Below, piece after piece: positions 1-10,681 of a DNA stretch of 14,540 nucleotides. Numbering within the stretch: the first letter of the stretch is position 1; the number at the start of each line of letters is the position of its first letter. This DNA comes from CAYLNK01 sp964384675 (GTDB taxonomy: Bacteria; Acidobacteriota; Thermoanaerobaculia; UBA5066), in assembly GCA_964384675.1 (NCBI GenBank), contig CAYLNK010000153.1:1-14540 (forward strand). Reading direction: 5' to 3'. The notes under the pieces were generated by a model, which saw only the letters and a program-made list of their open reading frames with translations, ran no database searches and had not been told where the DNA came from. The position numbers were made by a program, and so were the translations under genes.

Positions 1-3
1 AGC

Positions 4-29
4 AGGAGGGCGCCCGGCACGGCGCTCCT
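4..29 (-). terminator. possible hairpin after the S9 peptidase gene
   Basis: Downstream of the peptidase and its repeat, the minus strand can fold AGGA-GCGCC, loop GTGCCG, GGCGC-CC-TCCT, with a two-base bulge. Any following U-run would lie at or beyond the window edge, so only the hairpin is seen. It may be a terminator or may be chance in GC-rich DNA. Confidence 0.2.
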
Positions 30-30
30 C

Positions 31-79
31 ACTTTGGTTACTTTGGTCACTTTGGTCACTTTGGTTACTTTGGTCACTT
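31..79. repeat. 9-bp tandem repeat, five full copies plus a partial copy
   Basis: Five head-to-tail copies of ACTTTGGTY (31-39, 40-48, 49-57, 58-66, 67-75) are followed by a partial ACTT at 76-79. The only variable base is the last one, T or C. On the minus strand the unit reads AAGTRACCA. The TGA stop of the S9 peptidase (76-74) is made by the first unit. Read on in the peptidase frame, the array gives a stop every 9 bases: TGA, TAA, TGA, TGA, TAA, TGA at 76, 67, 58, 49, 40 and 31. In another minus frame it reads Val-Thr-Lys repeatedly, and the variable base is then synonymous (GTG/GTA). The role is unknown; slippage-generated repeat or stop-reinforcing sequence are both possible. Confidence 0.9.
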
Positions 80-2056
80 GGGAGCCGGCGAGCCGGAGTC
101 CTTCCCCTTCAGGTACTTGTCGAACCAGAGGAGGGCGTGGCCGGTCTGGAGCACGCGGTTTTCCCGCTTCTGCGCGCCGTGGCCCTCGTCCGGGAAGATG
201 ACGAGGCCGGTGGGGACGCCCTTCTTCTTGGCCGCCTCGTACATCTGGAGCGACTCGCCGACGGGGACGCGCGGGTCGGAGGCGCCTTGGATCAGGAGGA
301 GGGGCCGGTCGAGCTTGTCGATGTACGTCGTGGCGGAGAGCTTCTCGAGGGCGTCCTTGTCCTTGTCGAGGTCGCCGTACTCCGAGGCGCGGAGCATCCG
401 CCGGTACGGCGCGGTGTTCTTCAGGAACGTGACGAGGCTGGAGATGCCGACGATCGAGACGCCGGCGTCGTACGCGCCGGAGAAGCGCGTCATCGCCATC
501 AGCGTGGCGTAGCCGCCGTAGCTGCCGCCCATCACGCCCACCTTCGGAGCCTTGCCGTTCGCCGCGAACGCGGTGCGCGCCCACGTCGCCGCGTCCTCCA
601 GGTCGGTCAGGACGTCCAGGCGCTTCGGGCCGTTGTCCGAGTCGAGCCACGTCTTGCCGTAGCCGCTGCTGCCCCGGACGTTCGGCTCGACGAACACGTA
701 GCCGGAGTCGACCCACAGCTGCGCGCCCAGGGAGAATCCGGGCGTGGCCTGGCCCTCGGGCCCGCCGTGGAACTGGACGACGACCGGGCACGGCGCCGGG
801 TCGCACGACTTCGGGCGCCGGACGAAGGCCGGGATCTTCGTGCCGTCGCGCGCGGGGTACGTCTCGAGCGTCGCGACGGCGAAGCCGCGGGTGTCGACCT
901 CGGGCGTGCTCGGCACGACCCACTGGACGAGCTTCCGCTCCTTCCAGTCGTACACCCAGCTCTCGGGCGGCGCGGTCGCCCGCCCCACGGTGAACGTGGT
1001 GAAGCGGCCGTCGGGCGAGGTGGAGCCGAACGAATACTGGTCGGCGGGCGGGAGCTTGGGCATCTCGACGGGCTTGAACGTCTTCGCGTCGAGCACGTGG
1101 ACGCGCGAGTAGCCGCCCTCGTTGACCACGTAGAACACCTTGGTCTTGGCCTCGTCGAGGCCGGCGCCGGCGACGTCCCATTTGATCTCGGGGGTGATCG
1201 GCGTCCACTTGCCCGCTTCGTAGGCGTAGCCGCGGCGGAACTCGCCGAACTCCGGCGTCACCACCAGGAGCTGGCCTTCCTTGGCGCCGTACTGCGCCCG
1301 GTACTCTCCCTTCTTCTCGACGCCGAGGAGCGGGGTCTTGGTCTTCTTGACGGGGTCCCACTCCCAGGTCTCGCCGGTCAGCGAGCCGGTCGCCCTGTAG
1401 AGGAGGAGACGGCCGTCGTCGCGCCAGTCGGCGACGCCCCAGAGGCCCGGTTCGGAGAAGACCGGCTCCTTGGCGCCGGTGGCGAGGTCGTAGCGGTAGA
1501 TCGCGTAGGCGTCCGGCTTGACGTCGTTCGAGCGGTAGTAGAGCCACTTGCCATCCCGGCTGATCAGCTCGAAGCCGGTCTGGACCTTCGGCAGGTGCTG
1601 GACGACTCTCATCGGGCCGCCGTCGGCCGGCATCAGGTAGAGGCCGGGGTTCTCCTCTCCCTTGCGGTCGCGGGACAGGACGAGCGTCTTCCCGTCGGGC
1701 GTGATGCCGACGATCCCCGTCGCGTCCTCGCCGCCCGTCATCTGGACGGGGAACGTGTTGGGCCCGTCGAGGCGCCACACCTGGGCGGTCCCGGTGACCG
1801 ACCAGCCGAAGTAGAGCCGCTTGCCGTCCGGCGAGAGGCGCCCGCCGCCGGGGGAGCGGACGTCCATCAGGTTCTGGATCCTGCGCGACAGCTCCGAGGG
1901 GAGCGGCGGCGGCGCGAAGCTGGCGATCACCTCCGCCGGGAGGCTGTCGGCGCCGTGTCCCGAGTAGGCGGGCGTCTGGGCCCCCGCCGGCAGGGCGAGC
2001 AGCGTGGCCAGGGACGGGAGGGCGAGCGAGGAGAGGACGCGCGAGGGTCGGATCAT
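74..2056 (-). CDS. secreted S9 family serine peptidase (prolyl oligopeptidase / acylaminoacyl-peptidase type)
   Basis: A 660-residue peptidase expected to cleave short peptides outside the cytoplasm. Residues 1-26 form a signal peptide: Arg near the start, a Leu/Ala-rich core, and an AGAQ cleavage site. The middle, about 60-390, has WD40/PD40-like propeller strands with repeated SPDGK/TPDGK motifs. The C-terminal third is the alpha/beta hydrolase domain, with the nucleophile in GGSYGGY (Ser512), the acid in SDPRVP (Asp594) and the base in DEGHG (His626), the order and spacing of family S9. Length is normal. The ATG at 2056 is chosen because AGGAGG (2069-2064) lies 7 bases upstream and the signal peptide begins there. 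It lies 66 bp downstream of the histidine kinase on the same strand, with a hairpin in the gap, so co-transcription is possible but uncertain. Exact substrate specificity cannot be read from the sequence. Confidence 0.95.
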   Translation of the reverse strand: MIRPSRVLSSLALPSLATLLALPAGAQTPAYSGHGADSLPAEVIASFAPPPLPSELSRRIQNLMDVRSPGGGRLSPDGKRLYFGWSVTGTAQVWRLDGPNTFPVQMTGGEDATGIVGITPDGKTLVLSRDRKGEENPGLYLMPADGGPMRVVQHLPKVQTGFELISRDGKWLYYRSNDVKPDAYAIYRYDLATGAKEPVFSEPGLWGVADWRDDGRLLLYRATGSLTGETWEWDPVKKTKTPLLGVEKKGEYRAQYGAKEGQLLVVTPEFGEFRRGYAYEAGKWTPITPEIKWDVAGAGLDEAKTKVFYVVNEGGYSRVHVLDAKTFKPVEMPKLPPADQYSFGSTSPDGRFTTFTVGRATAPPESWVYDWKERKLVQWVVPSTPEVDTRGFAVATLETYPARDGTKIPAFVRRPKSCDPAPCPVVVQFHGGPEGQATPGFSLGAQLWVDSGYVFVEPNVRGSSGYGKTWLDSDNGPKRLDVLTDLEDAATWARTAFAANGKAPKVGVMGGSYGGYATLMAMTRFSGAYDAGVSIVGISSLVTFLKNTAPYRRMLRASEYGDLDKDKDALEKLSATTYIDKLDRPLLLIQGASDPRVPVGESLQMYEAAKKKGVPTGLVIFPDEGHGAQKRENRVLQTGHALLWFDKYLKGKDSGSPAPK

Positions 2057-2085
2057 CGAGGCTCCTCCTGGGGGGAAAGAGATGT

Positions 2086-2111
2086 CGCCGCGCCGGGGAT
2101 CGGCGCGGGCG
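2086..2111 (-). terminator. GC hairpin between histidine kinase and peptidase
   Basis: CGCCGCGCCG (2086-2095) pairs across GGGAT with CGGCGCGGGCG (2101-2111), leaving one bulged G. In the transcribed (minus) direction it starts 12 bases after the kinase stop and is followed by ACATCTCTTTCC, pyrimidine-rich but not a true U-run. It could be a weak terminator or a structured leader for the peptidase gene. Confidence 0.35.
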
Positions 2112-2122
2112 AGCCACGGGCT

Positions 2123-5713
<3,591 letters not shown>

Positions 5714-5737
5714 GGTCGGCGGGGTCCTCTGAGACGA

Positions 5738-5744
5738 TAGCCTA
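5738..5744. promoter_or_regulatory. overlapping divergent -10 elements
   Basis: The 36-bp gap between the kinase and methyltransferase contains TAGCCTA. On plus, TAGCCT (5738-5743) ends 6 bases before the methyltransferase ATG, which would give a leaderless mRNA. On minus, TAGGCT (5744-5739) would start a transcript near 5732 that includes the kinase Shine-Dalgarno AGAGGA (5730-5725). Both match TANNNT. No convincing -35 is seen on either side. Confidence 0.4.
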
Positions 5745-5749
5745 GGTCC

Positions 5750-6598
5750 ATGCGCACGGCCGCAGAGGTCTCGCCCGTCCACCTTTACCTTCAGCTGCTG
5801 AAATCGACGCTGACGCGGTCCGTCTTCGCCGACTCGAGCGCTCCGCTGGTGCCGGACGAGTCCAGCCCGTTCCTCCGTCGGACCGTCCGCCGGCTCATCC
5901 TTTCCGCCCTCCACGACCGGGGTCTCGAGCTGCGCCGCCGCGTGCCGTTCGATCCACAGCGGCGAGCCCTGGGCCTCGACTGGCCCGCGGAGGCCGAGAC
6001 CATGATCGGCCTCCGCCGGCTCGACAACCTTCAGGCCTGTATCGAGCGCGTTCTCGGGGATGACGTACCCGGAGACCTCATCGAGACCGGCGTCTGGCGA
6101 GGAGGAGCCAGCATCTTCATGCGAGGCGTCCTGAAAGCGTACGGTGACGCGAGACGGACCGTATGGTGTGCGGATTCCTATCGCGGCCTCCCGGAGCCAA
6201 ACGTCGGTCTCTTTCCAGCCGACGCCAAGGCGACCTGGCACCAGGCGGCCGTCCTCGCGGTGTCACTGGACGAGGTGAAGAGGAACTTCGAGCGGTACGG
6301 CCTGCTCGACGAACGGGTTCGCTTTCTCGAGGGCTGGTTCCGCGACACGTTGCCAGGTGCGCCGATCGAACGCCTCTCGCTCCTGCGGCTCGACGGCGAC
6401 ATGTACGAGTCGACCATGGATGCCTTGGTCGCCCTCTACGATCGTGTCTCCGTCGGCGGCTTCGTCATCGTTGACGATTACGGCATCCCGGAGGACACCT
6501 GTCGGCGGGCCGTTCACGATTTCAGGGACGCTCGCCGGATCGTCGCTCCAATACTCGACATCGACGGCTCCGGGGCCTACTGGCGCAGGGAGACGTGA
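5750..6598 (+). CDS. TylF/MycF-family SAM-dependent O-methyltransferase
   Basis: A 282-residue cytosolic class I methyltransferase of the macrocin O-methyltransferase (TylF) family, which uses SAM and a divalent metal to methylate sugar hydroxyls. The N-terminal helix resembles family members (YLQLLKSTL). The SAM-binding region is around 110-145 (ETGVWRGGAS, then CADSYRGLP with Asp142). Metal-ligand acidic residues are in LDGDMY (Asp215) and VDDYG (Asp242/Asp243), 27 residues apart as expected. Length fits the family. ATG 5750 has no clear Shine-Dalgarno but a -10-like TAGCCT 6 bases upstream, suggesting leaderless translation. There is no glycosyltransferase or NDP-sugar gene nearby, so the substrate is unknown. 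Its codons are less biased than its neighbours' (AGA, CGA, GTA, ATA, GGA and CCA occur), hinting at acquisition by transfer. It ends 16 bp from the convergent gene at 6615. Confidence 0.85.
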   Translation: MRTAAEVSPVHLYLQLLKSTLTRSVFADSSAPLVPDESSPFLRRTVRRLILSALHDRGLELRRRVPFDPQRRALGLDWPAEAETMIGLRRLDNLQACIERVLGDDVPGDLIETGVWRGGASIFMRGVLKAYGDARRTVWCADSYRGLPEPNVGLFPADAKATWHQAAVLAVSLDEVKRNFERYGLLDERVRFLEGWFRDTLPGAPIERLSLLRLDGDMYESTMDALVALYDRVSVGGFVIVDDYGIPEDTCRRAVHDFRDARRIVAPILDIDGSGAYWRRET

Positions 6599-6614
6599 CC
6601 GCGCGGCCGGCCTG

Positions 6615-7412
6615 TCAGAGGCTGCCGCTCTTCGTTCCGGAGAGCGTGTCGGTCGTGCGTCCCGTCTCCGTGAGCGAGACGTGGATGCGGGCGATGGGGG
6701 AGTCGCCGACCACCGGGACCTCGAGCGTCGTCGTCGCGCTGACGTTGAAATTGCTGGTGGCGGTCGAAGCCGGGTGCGTGAACGTCACCGTCGCCGGGGA
6801 GGACGGGCTGCTCTGGTAGAAGACGGTGGCCGTCAGTCTCGCGTCGACCGGCTTGACGCAGGCGCTCTTCGCCACCCAGGTCACCTCCACGCGGTCTTTC
6901 CCGGCGGCTCGGCCCTTGTAGGCGAGCCGGGTGACGTCGGCCTTCAGCGAGCAGCCGTTCGTGGGCGCGGCAGGCTCCGGGAACGGCTTTCCGCCCGGTG
7001 CGGAGAGCTCGGCCAGGGTCCCCTCGTTCCCCCCGGAGCCCTGGGAGTTGATCGCGCTCCCGGCCGTGATCGTGGCCACGTAGCTCTGCGGGTCGGTCTC
7101 CAGGGTCCCACGCGAGATCACGACGGTGGCCTCGGTCGCCGTGCCCGGCGGCGGCACGTTGACCGAGCCTTCGTCCTGGTGGCCGAGCCGTCGGGTCACC
7201 TTCACCTTGACGGTGAGCCCTCCGGCCGGGGTCATGCAGCCGCTTCCCACGGTCCACGTCACCTTCACCCGGTCGTTGCCGGACTCCTTGCCGAGGTACG
7301 TGACGTTGCCGACCGTGATCGGCGCCTTGCAGGGCGGCGTCTGCGCGACGGCGGTCGCCGCGGGCGGGAGAGACAGCAGCAGGGATAGGACGAAGGTCCT
7401 CTTGGTGCTCAT
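6615..7412 (-). CDS. secreted protein with two tandem copies of a disulfide-spaced beta domain, function unknown
   Basis: A 265-residue exported protein of no family I recognise. Residues 1-24 are a signal peptide with an AVAQ cleavage site. The mature part contains two homologous units. In unit 1, Cys28 and Cys59 are 31 residues apart; in unit 2, Cys154 and Cys185 are also 31 apart. In both, the motif DRVxVTW starts 19 residues after the first Cys, so the units align without gaps over this stretch. Alternating hydrophobic and polar residues and the Thr/Val richness suggest an immunoglobulin- or FnIII-like beta sandwich with one disulfide per unit; the fold is inference. GGAG sits 5 bases before ATG 7412. 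It is last of three same-strand genes for exported proteins, 63 bp after the cytochrome gene, with a 13-bp hairpin in the gap. Confidence 0.8.
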   Translation of the reverse strand: MSTKRTFVLSLLLSLPPAATAVAQTPPCKAPITVGNVTYLGKESGNDRVKVTWTVGSGCMTPAGGLTVKVKVTRRLGHQDEGSVNVPPPGTATEATVVISRGTLETDPQSYVATITAGSAINSQGSGGNEGTLAELSAPGGKPFPEPAAPTNGCSLKADVTRLAYKGRAAGKDRVEVTWVAKSACVKPVDARLTATVFYQSSPSSPATVTFTHPASTATSNFNVSATTTLEVPVVGDSPIARIHVSLTETGRTTDTLSGTKSGSL

Positions 7413-7434
7413 GGCTTCTCCGGCGGGAAGGGAG

Positions 7435-7469
7435 GGAGCGCGGGCGGACCTGCGGCCCGCCCGCGCTCC
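7435..7469 (-). terminator. perfect 13-bp GC hairpin between cytochrome and two-domain protein genes
   Basis: GGAGCGCGGGCGG (7435-7447) is exactly complementary to CCGCCCGCGCTCC (7457-7469) across a 9-base loop. In the transcribed minus direction it begins 6 bases after the cytochrome stop and is followed by CTCCCTTCC rather than a U-run. It ends 22 bases before the next ATG. It may be an attenuating terminator or an mRNA-stabilising hairpin that lowers or uncouples expression of the last gene. Confidence 0.6.
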
Positions 7470-7475
7470 TCTCGT

Positions 7476-9701
7476 TCAGGGGAAGGCGGTGGTCGTGTCG
7501 TCGATGGACTGGAGGAACCGCACCAGCTTGGCGCGCTTGGACGGGTCATTCAGGAGCGGCGAATTGCCGACGTGGGCCTTGTTGTCCAGCAGCTCGTCGA
7601 GCGTGACGGCCGAGCCGTTGTGGAGGTACGGGCCGAACGCGAAGATGCCGCGGAGGGACGGCGGGTTGTAGCCCGCCGTGCCGAGCGCCTGCTTGCTCAT
7701 GTTGGCGCCGGTGCCGATCAGCTCGAACGGCTTGGTCGCGTCGAACGTGCCGACCTGCTTCAGCTGCCCGACGAGCTGCGAGGTGCCCAGCTCGGCGACG
7801 AGGGCGCTGCCCGGCGGGGGCGGTGTGAACTCCAGCTTGCTCGACGTCCAGTTGGCGCCGCCGTGACACGTCGTGCAGCCGGCGTTGGCGAAGATCTTCC
7901 GGCCCTGGGCGGCCCTCACGTCGTTCGCCGGGACCGGCGAGAGCGGCGTGCGGATCGTCTTGAAGTAGTCGGTGATCGAGTCGCGGTCGGCGCTCCGGCC
8001 GTGAGACGGGATCGGGAAGGCGTTCACGTTCGGGTCCTGGGAGCCGTCCGGCAGGCGGATGAGGCCCGGGCCGCCGAAGACGTTCCTCGTGTTCAGCTCG
8101 AAGTCCTCCACCTCGTCGAAGATGGCCGACCAGTTGAGGGCGCGCTGGTTGGTGCCTCCCTTGGTGAAGGTGGAGTTGAGCGGTGTGGAGAAGCGCGGGC
8201 CGGCCGGGAACATCCAGACGACGCCGTCGGTCAGGCCGTCCGGGTGGCAGCTCGCGCAGGAGCCCCAGCCCCGGTCCGACATCGCCCCCATCTGGACGCC
8301 GTCCTTCAGGAACAGCGGGCCGATCGAGGTGTTGAAGAGCTGCTTGCCGCGGTGGACCTTGACGCCGGCCGGGTCGGTCGGCTCGTTCGCGAGGAGCCAG
8401 CCGCCGAGGCCCTTGTCGGCGACCGTGTCGACGATGGTCACGCTGCGTCCGACGTAGTTCCAGACGTAGGCGCGGGTGTCGTTCCGGTTGATGACGATGC
8501 CGCGCGGGTTGTAATGCGTGAAGATCCGCTTCACGCCGGACGGCTGGCCCGTCGCCGCGGGGGCGTTGATGGTGGCCGTCCCGTCGGGGAGGATGTCCAC
8601 CTTGACGATCATGTCGGACGCGGCCGAGACGATGTAGCCCGAGAGTCCGTTGCTCTTCAGCCGGAACGCGTACGGGTTCGTCACGAACCGGTGCACGGGC
8701 TCGCCGTTCTCGAAGCTGTCGGGCTCGAAGTTGATCCCCTTGTTGAGGTTCACCGTCTTGCCGGCGTCGGTGTCGCTCTGCGTGTCGAGCACCGAGAGGA
8801 GGCCCTGGACGTTCACGTTGAACCGGTTCGGGCCGTTCGGCGAGGAGCCGGTGGACGGGATGTAGAGCCTGGTGCCGGCGATCTCGAGGCCGGCGAGTAT
8901 GTTCGGGAAGGCCCCGGTCGGGATGGTCGCCGTCCCCGTCGGCGCGGTCACCGGCCCGAACGCCTTGCCGTCCGAGTTGAAGCCGACGCTGGCGAGGGGC
9001 GCGATCTCGGCCGTCTTGACGAGCTCGTCGGTGGCGGTCGAGACGACGGAGATCAGGCCCACCTTGCCGAGGTCGTCTCCGGGCTTCACCTCACCCGCCC
9101 GGTAGCGGGCGAGGAAATTCGTGACGTAGACCTTCTCGTCCGTGTCGATCGTGTCGCCGTCGTTCGTGATGGCGAGGGCGCGGGGCTGGAAGCCGACCCG
9201 CTGGATCGTCGTCGCGACGGCGTCGGCCGCGGTGTCGATCACGGAGAGGCTGTTGGACGAGGAGTTGGCGACGTACAGCTTCTTCCCGTTCGGGGTGAGG
9301 GCGAGGCCCCACGGCTCGACGCCGACCCGGATGGTCTTCGACTGGCTGAGCGAGCCGTTACCCTGGACGTTGAAGACCGACACGGTGCCGTCGAGGGCAT
9401 TGGCGACGTACAGCTTCTTGCCGTCGGGCAGCATGGCCAGGGACTGCGGCTCGCGGCCGGTGGGGAACTCCGTCCCCTTCGTCCCGAGGGCGGCGTTGGT
9501 CGGCACCATCGCCACGGTGTCGTTGTCCGGGTTGACCCCGTACAGGAACGCCTCGGTCGGGTCGAGGAGGATCGGTGTGGAGAAGGTCGAGCGGGGGGAG
9601 GTCTGCGCGCTCGCCGGGGTCGCCAGGGAGAGGCCCCAGGCGAGGCAGCCGGCGCCGGCGAGGGTGGCGGGGAGGCTCCTGCGGTTCCTGATTCGTCGCA
9701 T
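7476..9701 (-). CDS. secreted YVTN-type beta-propeller fused to a di-heme cytochrome c peroxidase (MauG-like) domain
   Basis: A 741-residue exported redox protein. Residues 1-32 are a signal peptide (MRRIRNRR, then a hydrophobic core and ASAQ). About 40-430 form a YVTN/NHL-like propeller with repeats such as LPDGKKLYVAN, TPNGKKLYVAN and VSVIDT. The C-terminal part has two covalent heme motifs: CASCH (Cys482, Cys485, His486) and CTTCH (Cys609, Cys612, His613), 127 residues apart, followed by PSLRG and PYLHNGS, which are typical of bacterial di-heme cytochrome c peroxidase/MauG domains. It probably transfers electrons or reduces peroxide in the periplasm; the substrate is unknown. ATG 9701 is preferred over GTG 9713 because GGGAG (9711-9707) lies 5 bases upstream and would fall inside the longer version. 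The preceding gene stops 15 bp upstream, so an operon is likely. Confidence 0.88.
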   Translation of the reverse strand: MRRIRNRRSLPATLAGAGCLAWGLSLATPASAQTSPRSTFSTPILLDPTEAFLYGVNPDNDTVAMVPTNAALGTKGTEFPTGREPQSLAMLPDGKKLYVANALDGTVSVFNVQGNGSLSQSKTIRVGVEPWGLALTPNGKKLYVANSSSNSLSVIDTAADAVATTIQRVGFQPRALAITNDGDTIDTDEKVYVTNFLARYRAGEVKPGDDLGKVGLISVVSTATDELVKTAEIAPLASVGFNSDGKAFGPVTAPTGTATIPTGAFPNILAGLEIAGTRLYIPSTGSSPNGPNRFNVNVQGLLSVLDTQSDTDAGKTVNLNKGINFEPDSFENGEPVHRFVTNPYAFRLKSNGLSGYIVSAASDMIVKVDILPDGTATINAPAATGQPSGVKRIFTHYNPRGIVINRNDTRAYVWNYVGRSVTIVDTVADKGLGGWLLANEPTDPAGVKVHRGKQLFNTSIGPLFLKDGVQMGAMSDRGWGSCASCHPDGLTDGVVWMFPAGPRFSTPLNSTFTKGGTNQRALNWSAIFDEVEDFELNTRNVFGGPGLIRLPDGSQDPNVNAFPIPSHGRSADRDSITDYFKTIRTPLSPVPANDVRAAQGRKIFANAGCTTCHGGANWTSSKLEFTPPPPGSALVAELGTSQLVGQLKQVGTFDATKPFELIGTGANMSKQALGTAGYNPPSLRGIFAFGPYLHNGSAVTLDELLDNKAHVGNSPLLNDPSKRAKLVRFLQSIDDTTTAFP

Positions 9702-9716
9702 GGCGGCTCCCACGGC

Positions 9717-10496
9717 TCAGGGCAGGTAGTCGGCGGCCAGGATGAACGTGCCGTCGCTCGACCTGTTGTCGACGACGACCGCGTAGCAGTACGTCTGCGC
9801 GGTCACCTTCCACTTGATGTACCCGTTCACCACGGCGTTCGGCAGCCCCTGCTGGGCCCAGCTCTTGGCCGGGAGGGTGGTGCTGATCGTCGTGATCTTC
9901 GTACCCGAGGCGTTGAAGAGGTCGGCGGTGATCGTGCTGGGCTCGGAGGCGTCGTTGAAGAAGCCGATGTTGGTGCGGGTCCCCGTGCTCCCCTCGACGA
10001 CGGTGATCCCCAGGCTGAAGCTGTCGAACTCCGGGAGCGAGGGCTCCAGGAGGGCGCCGGTGTTCGTCACCGTCTTGTAACGCCCCTCCCCGATGTCGTT
10101 GAACACCTCCGACGCCACGATGAAGTCGTTCCCGAGAGCGTTGCTGTTGAAGGCCACGGCGCCGGCCGGACCGTAGTTGCTGAAGACGTCGGCGAGGAAG
10201 TTCTCGTAGTTCCGGATCTGGCCGGCGGCCATCGGGATGTCGACCAGGCTCACCTGGCCGTTCCCCCCGTAGAGGATGGCCTGGATGGTGTAGGCCTTGT
10301 TCGTGACGTTCAGGATCACGACCTTGGTCCGGAAGAGCGAGTTGTTGGCGCCGGCGGTGTTCGCCATGACGGGCACGACCACCCGGCTCGCCCCGCCCAC
10401 CAGGATCTCGGAGCGGGCGGGGGGGGCCAGGGCTACGGTCAGGGCGGTCAGCCCGACCAGGGTCAGGGCGGAGAGCAAGGCACGGGTTTTCGTCAT
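9717..10496 (-). CDS. secreted beta-rich protein of unknown function
   Basis: A 259-residue exported protein. Residues 1-30 are a signal peptide (MTKTR, a Leu/Ala core, then PPARS). The mature protein opens with a stretch of the type VVPVMANTAGANNSLFRTKV and continues with many Thr/Asn/Val-rich strands. In my recollection this pattern recurs in secreted, often repeated proteins of Acidobacteriota-like genomes, but I cannot name a family. There is one Cys, no heme motif and no catalytic motif. ATG 10496 is chosen over longer in-frame starts because a full AAGGAGG Shine-Dalgarno (10508-10502) lies 5 bases upstream and the signal peptide begins there. It is first of three same-strand exported genes and is divergent from proS. 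Its leader has two hairpin-forming stretches, GGGAGCTCCC (10510-10519) and GGAGCC-TCT-GGCTCC (10524-10538). Confidence 0.8.
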   Translation of the reverse strand: MTKTRALLSALTLVGLTALTVALAPPARSEILVGGASRVVVPVMANTAGANNSLFRTKVVILNVTNKAYTIQAILYGGNGQVSLVDIPMAAGQIRNYENFLADVFSNYGPAGAVAFNSNALGNDFIVASEVFNDIGEGRYKTVTNTGALLEPSLPEFDSFSLGITVVEGSTGTRTNIGFFNDASEPSTITADLFNASGTKITTISTTLPAKSWAQQGLPNAVVNGYIKWKVTAQTYCYAVVVDNRSSDGTFILAADYLP

Positions 10497-10509
10497 CGGT
10501 CCCTCCTTG

Positions 10510-10538
10510 GGGAGCTCCCGCGGGGAGCCTCTGGCTCC
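10510..10538 (-). promoter_or_regulatory. structured 5' leader of the secreted-protein gene
   Basis: Two adjacent dyads lie just upstream of the AAGGAGG site: palindrome GGGAGCTCCC (10510-10519) and a 6-bp stem GGAGCC/GGCTCC (10524-10529 and 10533-10538) with a 3-base loop. They would fold in the mRNA leader. The rest of the 200-bp divergent gap (10497-10696) shows no other clear feature apart from the proS -10 box. Confidence 0.3.
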
Positions 10539-10681
10539 GATCGGGTCGCTCGTTGGTTCTGTGGTCGCAGGGGCAATCTGGGACCGGGCCGGGGGACCTT
10601 CCCGACGAAACCCGGAAGAAAGGTGGAAAGAGTCCGGAAGGCCTGCTAACCCACGGCCGGACAACGCGAACCGCTGGCTGC

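Noticed and set aside
31..79. CRISPR-like array at the left edge
   Set aside because: The units are 9 bp and directly adjacent, with no spacers.
5714..6241. N-terminal extension of the histidine kinase by 176 residues
   Set aside because: It would lie antisense to the methyltransferase and place the signal peptide in the middle of the protein. ATG 5713 has a Shine-Dalgarno.
9702..9713. GTG start 4 codons upstream for the propeller-cytochrome
   Set aside because: The best ribosome binding site, GGGAG, lies between this GTG and ATG 9701, so it supports the ATG.
7572..10649. A 1025-residue open frame on plus opposite the exported-protein genes
   Set aside because: Low-complexity translation without domains, and it runs across two genes with signal peptides and heme motifs on the other strand; explained by the same codon bias.
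10497..10664. Longer N-terminus for the secreted 259-residue protein
   Set aside because: ATG 10496 has a near-perfect AAGGAGG 5 bases upstream and begins a typical signal peptide.
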